A DNA stretch of 43,618 nt from positions 1 to 43,618 of the IMG/VR virus record IMGVR_UViG_3300031576_000112; one strand, given 5' to 3'. A program made the position numbers and the translations under genes. The DNA is from a virus. Positions 14,090 through 22,391 of this stretch are shown here, piece by piece. The notes under the pieces were generated by a model, which saw nothing but the letters and a program-made list of their open reading frames with translations, was not told where the DNA came from and did no database searches. Position 1 is the first letter of the stretch; each line of letters begins with the position of its first letter.

Positions 14090-14324
14090 GCTCTGGGAGA
14101 AAGCAAGCGGTTATAAAGCCTACGTCGGCGGCGCTTCGGCTCTACTAATGGGCGCGGCGCAGCTCCTTGAGCAGCTCTCTAAGCTCGGAAGTCCGGCCGA
14201 CTTCTTCGAGTTCGCCAAGAACATCCACACGAACCCGGCGATGGCCTTGATCTCTATGGGCCTGATTGCCGTCGGCTTGCGCCACAGCGATCAGAAGATC
14301 GAGGACAAGATTGCATCGAAATAG
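14040..14324 (+). CDS. Small membrane-associated protein
   Basis: 94 residues, ATG after ACAGGAGGCTCAA. Two moderately hydrophobic helices (YKAYVGGASALLMGAAQLL and AMALISMGLIAVGL) flank a polar stretch with KNIHTN. The end IEDKIASK is charged. Similar proteins occur with lysis or head genes of podoviruses; role uncertain. Confidence 0.6.
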   Translation: MFKMIVNLGAKLTGLSKLWEKASGYKAYVGGASALLMGAAQLLEQLSKLGSPADFFEFAKNIHTNPAMALISMGLIAVGLRHSDQKIEDKIASK

Positions 14325-14388
14325 GTCCTATGAAGTATTGACAAAAAAACAAGAATGATGCAGTATTGAATTGGTAGAATCCAAACAC

Positions 14389-14700
14389 ATGAACGTAGCA
14401 GACCCGGAAAGGATCAAGGATCAGAAGCATAAGGAGCGGCGCGTCCGCGAGCAGGAGCTATTCGATGTTCGCGCAGTTCTCTGTACGCCTGAAGGCCGGA
14501 GGTTTTTCTGGAGGCTTCTGAGTCTTTTTAAGGTGTTTGGTTCGATCTGGGAGAGCAGCGCCCGTATTCATTATAATTCGGGCCAACAGGATTGCGGCCA
14601 CTTCTTGCTGGCCGAAGCATCTGAAGCAGACCCGGAGGCTTACCTTCTCATGCAGAAGGAAGCTATGAAGCGCGAAAGAGAGGAATCTATCAATGCCTGA
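14389..14700 (+). CDS. Bbp19-like phage protein
   Basis: 103 residues from ATG 14389 (TTG 14371 is possible). It carries the Bbp19-type core: VRAVLCTPEGRRFFWRLLS, then FKVFGSIWE, HYNSGQQDCGHFLLAEAS and PEAYLLMQKEA. This family, named after Bordetella phage BPP-1, lies just upstream of scaffold and coat genes. Function unknown. No clear ribosome binding site. Confidence 0.72.
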   Translation: MNVADPERIKDQKHKERRVREQELFDVRAVLCTPEGRRFFWRLLSLFKVFGSIWESSARIHYNSGQQDCGHFLLAEASEADPEAYLLMQKEAMKREREESINA

Positions 14701-15322
14701 ACAAACTATCGATCCCGCAAAGGCTAACCCCGGCGCGGCAGCGAGTGTTGACGAAAAGACTTTCGGCTCCAAAGAACCCGAGCCGAAGGCAGAACCAAAA
14801 GCGAGTGCAGAAGGCGCGGCGGCGAAAGGTGCTGAAGGTGGGCAGCCAGTCGTAAAGCCGATTGAGCTGAAACTACCGGAGGGCTCATTACTGGAAGCGG
14901 GGGCCGTGGAAAGGGTCAAGACGCTTGCAAAAGAGCGCGGACTTTCCCAAGAACAAGCCCAAGAGCTTCTGGATAGAGAGCATCAAGTTCTTGCCTCCTA
15001 CGCTGAGGGCCAGAAGGCTACGCTGACGAAAACGATGAACGCTTGGGTTGAGGAGTTGAAGGGTGACAAGGAAGTTGGCGGCGAAAAGTTCAAAGAGAGC
15101 TCGGAGCTTGCCAAGCGTGTTATCCGGAGATTCGGGACCGAAGCGTTTCTAAAAGACCTGAACGAAAGTGGATTCGGGAACCATCCTGAGCTCGTGCGAA
15201 CTTTCGTCAGGATCGGGAAGGCCATGTCCGCGGATTCTTGGGTGACTCCTGGCGCGATGCCAGCGCCTAAGAAATCTTTGGCAGAGGCCCTCTACGGAAG
15301 CGAAACCTCAAAGGAGGAATAA
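14693..15322 (+). CDS. Capsid scaffolding protein
   Basis: 209 residues: a disordered Ala/Pro/Glu/Lys N-terminal third, then long charged helices (VERVKTLAKERGLSQEQAQE, EGQKATLTKTMNAWVEEL) and a small C-terminal region with FGNHPELVRTFVRIGKAM. This composition, plus location directly before the coat gene, matches scaffolding proteins of BPP-1-like phages. It would guide coat assembly and then leave. Confidence 0.78.
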   Translation: MPEQTIDPAKANPGAAASVDEKTFGSKEPEPKAEPKASAEGAAAKGAEGGQPVVKPIELKLPEGSLLEAGAVERVKTLAKERGLSQEQAQELLDREHQVLASYAEGQKATLTKTMNAWVEELKGDKEVGGEKFKESSELAKRVIRRFGTEAFLKDLNESGFGNHPELVRTFVRIGKAMSADSWVTPGAMPAPKKSLAEALYGSETSKEE

Positions 15323-15325
15323 ACA

Positions 15326-16336
15326 ATGGCAACGCTAGGCGCATCTGTACTGACCCTTGCCGATCACGCCAAAAGGCTTGATCCGGGTGGGAAGATTGAC
15401 ATGATCGTTGAGCTTCTCGGTCAGACGAACGAGATTCTGTCTGACATGATGTTCATGGAAGGGAACCTTCCGACCGGACACCGCATCACCGTCCGAACCG
15501 GGCTTCCCACCGTGGCATGGAGGCTCTTAAACCAGGGTGTTGCTCCGTCCAAGAGCACGACTGCTCAGATCGATGAGCAAGTCGGAATCCTGGAAGCCTG
15601 GTCCGAGGTTGACAAGGACTTGGCCGAGCTGAACGGGAACCAGGGCGCGTTCCGTCTCTCCGAAGCTTCTGGCTTTGTTGAAGCCATGAACGAGGAGATG
15701 GCGGGAACCCTGTTCTACGGAAACAGCGGCACAGCGCCGGAGGAGTTCACCGGATTGTCGGTTCGGTATTCCGACATCGGTTCCGGCTCTCCCGCGAACG
15801 CCCAGAACATCCTTGACGGGGGCGGGACTGGATCGGACAACAGTTCGATCTATCTCGTGGTTTGGGGCGCTCAGACCGTCTTCGGGGTCTTCCCGAAGGG
15901 TTCCAAGGCAGGGCTCGTGCATGAGGACCTGGGACTTCAGACCGTCGAAGTGACGGCCGGAATCGCAGGAAACCGCATGAGAGCCTACCAGGATCGCTGG
16001 CAATGGAAGCTCGGACTTGCGCTGAAGGACTGGCGCTATGTGGTCCGCATCGCCAACATCGACATCTCGAACTTGGTCGCCAAGACTTCCGCGGCTGACC
16101 TGATCGAGTTTATGATTAAGGCGATTCACCGCATCCCGAGCCTTCGGGCTGGCAGACCCGCGTTCTATATGAACCGGAGCTGCTTCCAGATGCTCGACAT
16201 CCAGCGCCGAGATGATGTGATCTCTGGCGGCGGCCTCGTCTACGCCAACGTGGACGGAGTTGCCATTCCGACGTTCCGAGGTATTCCTGTCCGGATTTGC
16301 GATCAGCTAACCGAGACGGAAGCCCAGGTCGCCTAA
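15326..16336 (+). CDS. Major capsid protein
   Basis: 336 residues, ATG after AAAGGAGGAATAAAC, the strongest ribosome binding site in the head block. It begins ASVLTLADHAKRLDPGGKI and contains LPTGHRITVRTGLP, VDKDLAELNG and LRAGRPAFYMNRSCFQMLD, features of the HK97-fold coats of BPP-1-like podoviruses. Position after scaffold and before cement supports the call. Confidence 0.88.
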   Translation: MATLGASVLTLADHAKRLDPGGKIDMIVELLGQTNEILSDMMFMEGNLPTGHRITVRTGLPTVAWRLLNQGVAPSKSTTAQIDEQVGILEAWSEVDKDLAELNGNQGAFRLSEASGFVEAMNEEMAGTLFYGNSGTAPEEFTGLSVRYSDIGSGSPANAQNILDGGGTGSDNSSIYLVVWGAQTVFGVFPKGSKAGLVHEDLGLQTVEVTAGIAGNRMRAYQDRWQWKLGLALKDWRYVVRIANIDISNLVAKTSAADLIEFMIKAIHRIPSLRAGRPAFYMNRSCFQMLDIQRRDDVISGGGLVYANVDGVAIPTFRGIPVRICDQLTETEAQVA

Positions 16337-16360
16337 CCCTAACGGGAGGAGGATAAAATC

Positions 16361-16807
16361 ATGTACTTAGACGCGCAGCAGTTGTTTTCGGATGCCCAGG
16401 CGCTCACCGCGACTGCGGTTTCCACGAACTTGATCGACCTTGGCTCCGATAGGAATATCGGGGTTGGGGAGCAGATGTGTGTGGTAATCAACTTCGACGT
16501 TGGAGCTGATTTTACCACGACCGATGAGACGTATCAGTTCGACCTTCAGACGGACGATAACAGTAGCTTCAGCTCCGCGACTGTTGTCAACCGCCGAGTG
16601 GTGGCGAACGCCGATGCCGCGTTAATCAACTCGGCCGGGAAGCGGCTCGTATTGGCGCTTCCTGCGGATAATAGTGTCGAGCGGTATCTTCGCTTGAACT
16701 TTACCCTGGCGGGAACTACGCCAAGCGCGACGGTTACGGCTCACTTGCAACCGATGAGCATGGTTCAGGCTGAGGCCGTGTACGCTGACGGTATCACCAT
16801 CAGCTAA
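16361..16807 (+). CDS. Bbp16-like capsid cement protein
   Basis: 148 residues, ATG after GGGAGGAGGATAAAATC. It begins MYLDAQQLFSDAQALTATAVSTN, followed by NIGVGEQMCVVINFDV and GKRLVLALP...RYLRLNFTL, matching the family of capsid decoration proteins typified by Bbp16. It should stabilise the capsid from outside, in amounts equal to the coat, so the strong site fits. Confidence 0.8.
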   Translation: MYLDAQQLFSDAQALTATAVSTNLIDLGSDRNIGVGEQMCVVINFDVGADFTTTDETYQFDLQTDDNSSFSSATVVNRRVVANADAALINSAGKRLVLALPADNSVERYLRLNFTLAGTTPSATVTAHLQPMSMVQAEAVYADGITIS

Positions 16808-16853
16808 AAGCTGATAGAATGGCAGGGGGGTGGCAAATTGCCCCCCTGCCATT
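16799..16853 (+). terminator. Two stem-loops after the cement gene
   Basis: ATCAGCT-AAA-AGCTGAT (16799-16815) spans the stop codon. A 13-bp perfect stem follows (16818-16830 with 16841-16853, GC-rich, 10-base loop). No U-run follows, so it is not a classical intrinsic terminator; it may stop RNA decay, cause partial termination, or mark an RNase III site between high-level capsid genes and the next genes. Confidence 0.65.
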
Positions 16854-16900
16854 GATCTGGGCTACACCTAACACGGTAAGCCCTAAAAAGGAGAAATTAA

Positions 16901-17245
16901 ATGGCAAAGGCAGCCGTCTTAGAAAAGCAGACTCAAGAAGTTGAAGACGTAATCAACGTCAGGGCAAAGCGGGTCGGGTATTACGACAATCGGCGGCATT
17001 ACCCGATTGACTTCAATCACCCGAGAGCCGGGGAAGTCTTTACCCTCCGGGAGAGGTCAGGCGGCCGGAGAAATAAAAAAGGGAAGGTTGAGCCGATCAC
17101 TTTAACCGCTCGACAGCAATTTGCACCTTCCTGGATGGAGGAAGTGACCGAACAGGAAGCCGAATCAGACGCTCAACTGAGGCGGCGAGTCCCTGCAAAA
17201 CGGCAGATCATCACGAAGCCAGCAGCCGACAGAAGCGTAATTTAG
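16901..17245 (+). CDS. Head-associated hypothetical protein
   Basis: 114 residues, ATG after AAGGAGAAATTA. Contains VRAKRVGYYDNRRHYPIDF and HPRAGEVFTLRER, found in short head or neck proteins of related phages. Strongly basic. Function unproven. Confidence 0.62.
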   Translation: MAKAAVLEKQTQEVEDVINVRAKRVGYYDNRRHYPIDFNHPRAGEVFTLRERSGGRRNKKGKVEPITLTARQQFAPSWMEEVTEQEAESDAQLRRRVPAKRQIITKPAADRSVI

Positions 17246-17254
17246 GAGGGACCG

Positions 17255-17581
17255 ATGTCCTATGGCGTTTATCCATATTCAACGGATTACGAGACGGTCG
17301 CAGCTTCTCAAACGAATCAGATATTGGGCGGCAATGGACATCTCGAAGATGTTCTTGAGCGGTTTATAATCATCCCGGCATCAGTATCCCCCGGAGCCGT
17401 CACGTTCACAGACGGCAACGGTTCCGCGATTACTGTGCTTCCTGGTGGCGCGTCCTCTTTAACTGAGCTCAAGCCAATTACTGTTGAGCTCGGCCTAAAG
17501 GCCAAGAACGCCACGACTCCGGGCTTTCGCGTGACGACTGGCGGGAGTGTGAGCGTTATCGCTGTTGGCAAATTCCTGTAA
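17255..17581 (+). CDS. Small virion protein
   Basis: 108 residues, ATG after TAGGAGGGACCG. Strand-rich (FIIIPASVSPGAVTFTDGNG, GGSVSVIAVGKFL) and similar in style to small decoration proteins that follow coat genes. Probably structural. Confidence 0.6.
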   Translation: MSYGVYPYSTDYETVAASQTNQILGGNGHLEDVLERFIIIPASVSPGAVTFTDGNGSAITVLPGGASSLTELKPITVELGLKAKNATTPGFRVTTGGSVSVIAVGKFL

Positions 17582-17591
17582 GGAGGATTAG

Positions 17592-17633
17592 ATGGCGAAG
17601 CGTAAGAAGCCTCGCAAGCCAAGGGGATATTGA
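17592..17633 (+). CDS. 13-residue basic peptide
   Basis: ATG after AAGGAGGATTAG, so the ribosome binding site is excellent. The product MAKRKKPRKPRGY is almost entirely basic. Its TGA overlaps the next ATG. It is either a genuine tiny nucleic-acid-binding peptide or a leader that couples translation of the next gene. Confidence 0.5.
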   Translation: MAKRKKPRKPRGY

Positions 17634-17785
17634 TGCCAATAAAAATGTGTAGCGTCAAGAGCACCGCTGGCTATAAATGGGGAGCTCATGGCAAATGTTA
17701 TACTGGCTCTGGCGCTCGGGCCAAGGCAGGGAGACAAGCGGCCGCGGCTTACGCCCACGGATACCGCGCTAAGGGAGGCAAATAA
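17633..17785 (+). CDS. Conserved phage micro-protein (YKWGxxGKCYTG type)
   Basis: 50 residues: MPIKMCSVKSTAGYKWGAHG, then KCYTGSGARAKAGRQ. This is a recurrent small phage protein type with a GKCYTG core and a basic, alanine-rich tail, usually near tail-tube genes. Function unknown. TAA overlaps the next ATG (TAATG). Confidence 0.65.
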   Translation: MPIKMCSVKSTAGYKWGAHGKCYTGSGARAKAGRQAAAAYAHGYRAKGGK

Positions 17786-18405
17786 TGGCCTCCAGCAGCA
17801 CCGAGATCGCCAATCTCGCAATCTCTCATCTTGGGGTCAGTAAGGAAATTGCCTCCTTAACTGAGAACAGCACGGAAGCTACGGCCATCAACCGCTTCTA
17901 CGAAACGGATCGGCGCATAGTCCTCAGAGCTTATCCCTGGCCGTTCGCGTCGAAGTTTGTGGCCCTCGGGCTCGTGGCTACGAATCCATCAGAGATCGAT
18001 CAGGAGTGGACCTATTCATACCGCTACCCTTCTGACTGCCTGAAATTTCGCAGGATCGTAGCCGGAGTGGTTGGCGGCCGCGAGACGCGCCAAAGTCGCA
18101 TCCCGTACAAAATTGGGCGGGATTCAACCGGATTGCTTATTTACACGAATCAATCCAACGCTGAGGCTGAGTACACGATCAACGAGACGGATGTCCAAAG
18201 GTTCCCGGACGATTTTGTGATGGCGTTATCTCTTTTGCTGGCGACCCATTCCGTGTCAAGAATTACTGGCGGCGATCCATTCGGCATCGGCAAAACCGTT
18301 TATGCCCTATACTTGAGCTCGTTAGGACTTGCAACGTCCGACGCTTTCAATGAGCAACAGGATCAGGAAGACCCTGAAAGCGAGTTCATCCGTGGGCGGG
18401 ATTAA
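17785..18405 (+). CDS. Tail tubular protein A (gp11-like adaptor)
   Basis: 206 residues. N-terminus SSTEIANLAISHLGVSKEIA and then INRFYETDRRIVLRAYPWPF are typical of T7 gp11/P22 gp4-type adaptors that sit below the connector. YRYPSDCLKFRRI and the helical C-terminus with LLLATHSVSRITGG fit too. Coupled to both neighbours. Confidence 0.85.
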   Translation: MASSSTEIANLAISHLGVSKEIASLTENSTEATAINRFYETDRRIVLRAYPWPFASKFVALGLVATNPSEIDQEWTYSYRYPSDCLKFRRIVAGVVGGRETRQSRIPYKIGRDSTGLLIYTNQSNAEAEYTINETDVQRFPDDFVMALSLLLATHSVSRITGGDPFGIGKTVYALYLSSLGLATSDAFNEQQDQEDPESEFIRGRD

Positions 18406-18650
18406 TGGACAAAGCCGAAGCAGAAGCGATCAAGGAAAAGAACAGAAATATAACTATGGGGCTCGGCCTCATTTTCAATAATGTTCAAGATGCCGTGGTT
18501 CTCTATACCGGACCGGACGGGAACTTTCATTGGGCAACCGAGAATCGAACCTGGGCTATAGGCGCAGTTCGCAGAGCGTCCGTGACATTCGATGAGTGCG
18601 AGAAAATAGATGCGCGTAATTTGAACAGAACGGAGCACGAGGAGGAATAA
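18405..18650 (+). CDS. Hypothetical protein
   Basis: 81 residues; ATG overlaps the previous TAA. A charged N-terminal helix precedes a hydrophobic, strand-like middle (AVVLYTGPDGNFHWATENRTW). Unknown; likely a minor head-tail protein from context. Confidence 0.6.
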   Translation: MDKAEAEAIKEKNRNITMGLGLIFNNVQDAVVLYTGPDGNFHWATENRTWAIGAVRRASVTFDECEKIDARNLNRTEHEEE

Positions 18651-19018
18651 TGCCACAACATCAAATGGTGAGCATGAAGCTCGACGCGAGCGAGAAGCAG
18701 AATACGGCCCCAACGGTCATGGCCGAAGCGCCTGATTATCCCTATGGCCTGCGGCTGGACCTGGACAAATCAGCTTTGAGCAAATTGGGCATTGAGAGCC
18801 TCCCTGAGCTCGGCTCAAAAATGGAGCTCCATGCTGTCGCTGAGGTTGTCGGAGTATCTCAAAGCGAGAGTTCTCCCGGAGGCGAGCATAAATCCGTGGC
18901 CCTTCAAATAGTCGAGCTCGGAGTAGGGCCTTCGGCAAAAATGTCCGAGAATCAGCAAGCCGAGGTCCTTTACGGTAAAGCGCCAAGTCCTTTAAAGACT
19001 GGCGGCTACGCTGACTAG
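18650..19018 (+). CDS. Capsid staple protein
   Basis: 122 residues with the pattern of phage capsid staple proteins: MVSMKLDASEKQN, then YPYGLRLDLDKSALSKLGIE, LPELGSKMELHAVAEVVGVS and a VALQIVELGV strand. Such proteins are thought to clamp coat subunits. ATG after GAGGAGGAATA. Confidence 0.72.
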   Translation: MPQHQMVSMKLDASEKQNTAPTVMAEAPDYPYGLRLDLDKSALSKLGIESLPELGSKMELHAVAEVVGVSQSESSPGGEHKSVALQIVELGVGPSAKMSENQQAEVLYGKAPSPLKTGGYAD

Positions 19019-19027
19019 GAGGGCGGG

Positions 19028-21874
19028 TTGACAACCATTGCCCAACGAAGTTTCGCTGGCGGCGAGATCAGCCCCGCGCTCTATGGCCGGGTTGATATTG
19101 TCAAATACTCGACGGGCCTCCGGACTTGCAGGAACTTCATCGTCGCTCGCCATGGGGGGGTCTATAACCGGGCAGGAACAACCTTCGTCGGAGAAGTGAA
19201 GGATTCGACCAAAACTGTCCGGCTCATCCCTTTTATTTTCAACTCGGATCAAACCTATGTCCTGGAGTTCGGCAATCTCTATATGCGCGTCGTTCGCAAC
19301 GGTGCTCAGGTCACGGAGACGGCACAGGCGATAACGGGTATAACGAACGCGAACCCCGCCGTTTTGACCTATTCTGGCGCAGATAACTACGCCAACGGCG
19401 ACGAAGTGTACATTTCCGGCGTTATCGGGGCGATGGCTCCATACGTCAACGGCAGGAATTTCAAGGTCGCAAACCTAAATGCCGGGGCCAATACCTTCGA
19501 GCTTCAATATATGGATGCGGCCACGAACGTCAATTCTACTGGCTTCGGGGCCTACACTTCCGGCGGGACCATAGCCGAAGTGCATACCATCGTGACCCCT
19601 TACGTTGAGGCCGATCTTCAGGACCTTCAATACGTTCAGTCGGCCGACGTGATTACGATTGTCCATCCGAACTACGCGCCGAGGGAATTGAGCCGAACCG
19701 GGCATACAAGCTGGACGCTCTCGGTGATTTCATTCGATCCTAGCATCGCTCGGCCGACGGCCGTGGCCGTGGTTGCCGGAGGTGCTGGAACCGGGACCTA
19801 TCGCTACAAAATAACTGCCATCAAAGCAGAGACTTTTGAGGAATCTCTTTCCGGGACCGAGGCAGCGGATACGATTACGGCTATCACTCAGGCCAATCCA
19901 GCCGTCGTGAGCGCGGCCGCGCATGGCTACGCCAATGGAGATGAGGTCTTAATAACTGGCGTGGTCGGAATGACTCAGGTGAATAACAGGGTTTTTATCG
20001 TGGCCGGAGTGACGGCCGGGACCTTCCAGCTTAAAGACGTGGATTCGACTGGCTACACAGCCTATTCTTCTGGCGGCTCCTCATTCCGGACTTCCGGAGT
20101 GGTGACGGCGGCCGCGGCTCCTACTCCAGCAGCTCCTCATGTGATTACCTGGACGGCCGTAACGAACGCCATAGAATACAATGTCTACAAAGAGACGAAC
20201 GGCATTTATGGATTTATCGCGGTGGCTCCGGCGGCGACTTTTTCTGATACTGGCATCACTCCTGATACGAGCGATACGCCGCCTGTTGCCACGAATCTTT
20301 TTAAACTGACTGGCGATTTCCCGTCGGCAGTCTCCTATTTCCAACAGAGGAGAATCTTCGCCAACACGGACAATGACCCCGAGAAGATACTTTGCTCTCG
20401 GAGCGCACAGCAAAAGAACTTTACGACCCATCAGCCCTTGACAGATGATGATGCGGTTATTTTTGAGATCACAGGAAGACAGGTCAATGAGATCAAGCAC
20501 ATTGTTGACATTGGGGCTCTCGTGGTTTTTACGAGCGGAGGAGAATGGACTATCGAAGGTGATCCGTCTGGAATCTTGACTCCCACTGACATCAACCCAA
20601 AGCAGCGATCCTACAATGGATCAGGCTCCCTGTCTCCACTTATCGTCGGAGGAAATGCGCTCTATCTCCAAAGCCGCAGCTCAATTATCCGGGACTTGGC
20701 TTTCGATTTCCAGGTTGAGAGCTACCGCGGGAATGACCTGACCATTTTCGCTCCTCATCTTTTCGAGGGCTATACGATCCGGGATTGGGCCTATCAGCAA
20801 ATCCCTCACTCGATTGTCTGGGCCGTCCGCTCAGATGGCAAGCTTATTGGCCTCACCTATGTCCGCGAGCATCAGGTTTGGGGCTGGCATCGGCACGATT
20901 TTGACGGGACCGTTGAACAAGTGTGCGTGGTTCCTGAAGGAACGGAGGACTTTCTTTACGTCGTAATCAAGCGAACGATCTCGGGGCTGGCTTCTCTTGG
21001 CGGCTCAACTCGAAGATATGTCGAGCGTTTTGCGACCCGCCGGGTAGCCGATATCCAGGATTCGATATTCGCCGACTCAGCTTTGAGCTATGACGGTCGT
21101 CATACTGGCGCTACGACAATGACGTTGAGCGGAGGAACGAGTTGGGTATCAACTGAGACCTTAACTTTGACGGCAAGCGCGGCGACTTTCGCATCTTCAG
21201 ACGTTGGAAACGCCATTCATTTAACAGGATCAGGCGGGACCTTAATTCGATTCACGATTGACGCTTTTTCCAGCACTACAGTCGTTACCGGGCGGCCGCA
21301 CAAGACGGTTCCTGTTTCCATGCGGAGTGTGGCGATCACGGTCTGGGCCAAAGCCGTTGACGAGGTTACGGGGCTCTGGCACATCGAAGGGAAGACTGTC
21401 TCGGTTCTTGGAGACGGCTTTGTTGCTGCCAATCCGAATAACAGCGCCTACGGAGTTGTCACGGTTGCGAACGGGGTTGCGACTCTGGATCGTCCTTACG
21501 GCGTGGTCCGAGCTGGACTCCCGTATACATCAGACTTCGAGACGTTGGATGTTGACACTCCCTCCGGAGAATCTATCGCCGACAAGAAGAAGCAGATCAG
21601 CCGAGTCACTTTATTTGTAGAATCATCGAGGGGTATCTGGATCGGCGGTTCGACTCCGGCTTCGGACAGCACTCTCGGGCCTGGGTTGACTGAGGTAAAA
21701 TTGAGGGATACCGAGGCTTATGATGAGCCAGTCGATCTTGAGACGGGTCCGGTTGACGTGAACATTCGCTCAGAATGGAACAGCAATGGCCGCATATTTA
21801 TACGTCAGACAGACCCAATCCCGCTCTCGGTTTTGGCGGTGATCCCTAGCGGTCTGATACCGATTGGGAGGTAA
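19028..21874 (+). CDS. Tail tubular protein B (gp12-like / stabilisation protein)
   Basis: 948 residues. The start is TTG at 19028 with AGGAGGGCGGG in front; no ATG fits. The N-terminus AQRSFAGGEISPALYGRVDI and CRNFIVARHGGVYNRAG is diagnostic of nozzle-type proteins in podoviruses. Two similar inserts follow (AITGITNANPAVLTYSGADN and AITQANPAVVSAAAHGYANG), then a propeller-like region (PSAVSYFQQRRIFANTDN) and a C-terminal FVESSRGIWIGG. It forms the tail tip nozzle. Confidence 0.88.
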   Translation: MTTIAQRSFAGGEISPALYGRVDIVKYSTGLRTCRNFIVARHGGVYNRAGTTFVGEVKDSTKTVRLIPFIFNSDQTYVLEFGNLYMRVVRNGAQVTETAQAITGITNANPAVLTYSGADNYANGDEVYISGVIGAMAPYVNGRNFKVANLNAGANTFELQYMDAATNVNSTGFGAYTSGGTIAEVHTIVTPYVEADLQDLQYVQSADVITIVHPNYAPRELSRTGHTSWTLSVISFDPSIARPTAVAVVAGGAGTGTYRYKITAIKAETFEESLSGTEAADTITAITQANPAVVSAAAHGYANGDEVLITGVVGMTQVNNRVFIVAGVTAGTFQLKDVDSTGYTAYSSGGSSFRTSGVVTAAAAPTPAAPHVITWTAVTNAIEYNVYKETNGIYGFIAVAPAATFSDTGITPDTSDTPPVATNLFKLTGDFPSAVSYFQQRRIFANTDNDPEKILCSRSAQQKNFTTHQPLTDDDAVIFEITGRQVNEIKHIVDIGALVVFTSGGEWTIEGDPSGILTPTDINPKQRSYNGSGSLSPLIVGGNALYLQSRSSIIRDLAFDFQVESYRGNDLTIFAPHLFEGYTIRDWAYQQIPHSIVWAVRSDGKLIGLTYVREHQVWGWHRHDFDGTVEQVCVVPEGTEDFLYVVIKRTISGLASLGGSTRRYVERFATRRVADIQDSIFADSALSYDGRHTGATTMTLSGGTSWVSTETLTLTASAATFASSDVGNAIHLTGSGGTLIRFTIDAFSSTTVVTGRPHKTVPVSMRSVAITVWAKAVDEVTGLWHIEGKTVSVLGDGFVAANPNNSAYGVVTVANGVATLDRPYGVVRAGLPYTSDFETLDVDTPSGESIADKKKQISRVTLFVESSRGIWIGGSTPASDSTLGPGLTEVKLRDTEAYDEPVDLETGPVDVNIRSEWNSNGRIFIRQTDPIPLSVLAVIPSGLIPIGR

Positions 21875-21875
21875 T

Positions 21876-22391
21876 ATGGGATTAGAAGCAGCGCCCTTTG
21901 CGATCAGCGCCGCGGCTTCAGCGGCTCAGGGGATCAGCCAAGCCTCGGCGTTCGAGGCCAAGGCCGGATATGACGAAAGCATTGCCGGAATCAACGCACG
22001 TTTCGCGGAGCTTAAAGCAGAGGATGCTTTGCGGCGCGGCGGTAAAGAGGCTGGCGTGGTCAGGGGCAGGGCGAGACAGGCCCTAGGCCGCCAGAGGGCA
22101 GCCCTTGCCGCTCAGGGCATTTCTTTAAGCGAGGGAACCCCCTTGGAAGCCCTTGAGGATACTCGGGCCATAGCTGAACAGGACATTTTAACAGTTCAAA
22201 ACAACGCCTGGAGGGAAGCCTGGGGATTTAGGGCAGAAGCCCAGGAATCCCGAGCTCGCGGCGCTTTCGCCGGGATTGCCGGGAGAGCTCAGGCTGGAAG
22301 CACTCTTTTGACCGGAGGACTTCGGGCAGTTGAAGACATAGCTCGCGGGGCGACGGCCTATCAGTCTAAATCAAAAAGGAAAACAACGTAA
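21876..22391 (+). CDS. Internal virion protein, gp14-like
   Basis: 171 residues from ATG 21876 after TGGGAGGTAAT. Helical and Ala-rich, with RARQALGRQRAALAAQGISL and NNAWREAWGFRAEAQ, features shared by gp14-type internal virion proteins. Probably ejected into the outer membrane at infection, forming the start of the DNA conduit. Confidence 0.75.
   Translation: MGLEAAPFAISAAASAAQGISQASAFEAKAGYDESIAGINARFAELKAEDALRRGGKEAGVVRGRARQALGRQRAALAAQGISLSEGTPLEALEDTRAIAEQDILTVQNNAWREAWGFRAEAQESRARGAFAGIAGRAQAGSTLLTGGLRAVEDIARGATAYQSKSKRKTT

Noticed and set aside
14338-14375. TTGACA before the Bbp19-like gene as a promoter
   Set aside because: No good -10 at the right spacing; the A-rich stretch may make this a chance match.
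15527-16129. 200-codon open frame on the minus strand inside the coat gene
   Set aside because: Antisense shadow of a firmly identified coat gene; no ribosome binding site or natural protein composition.
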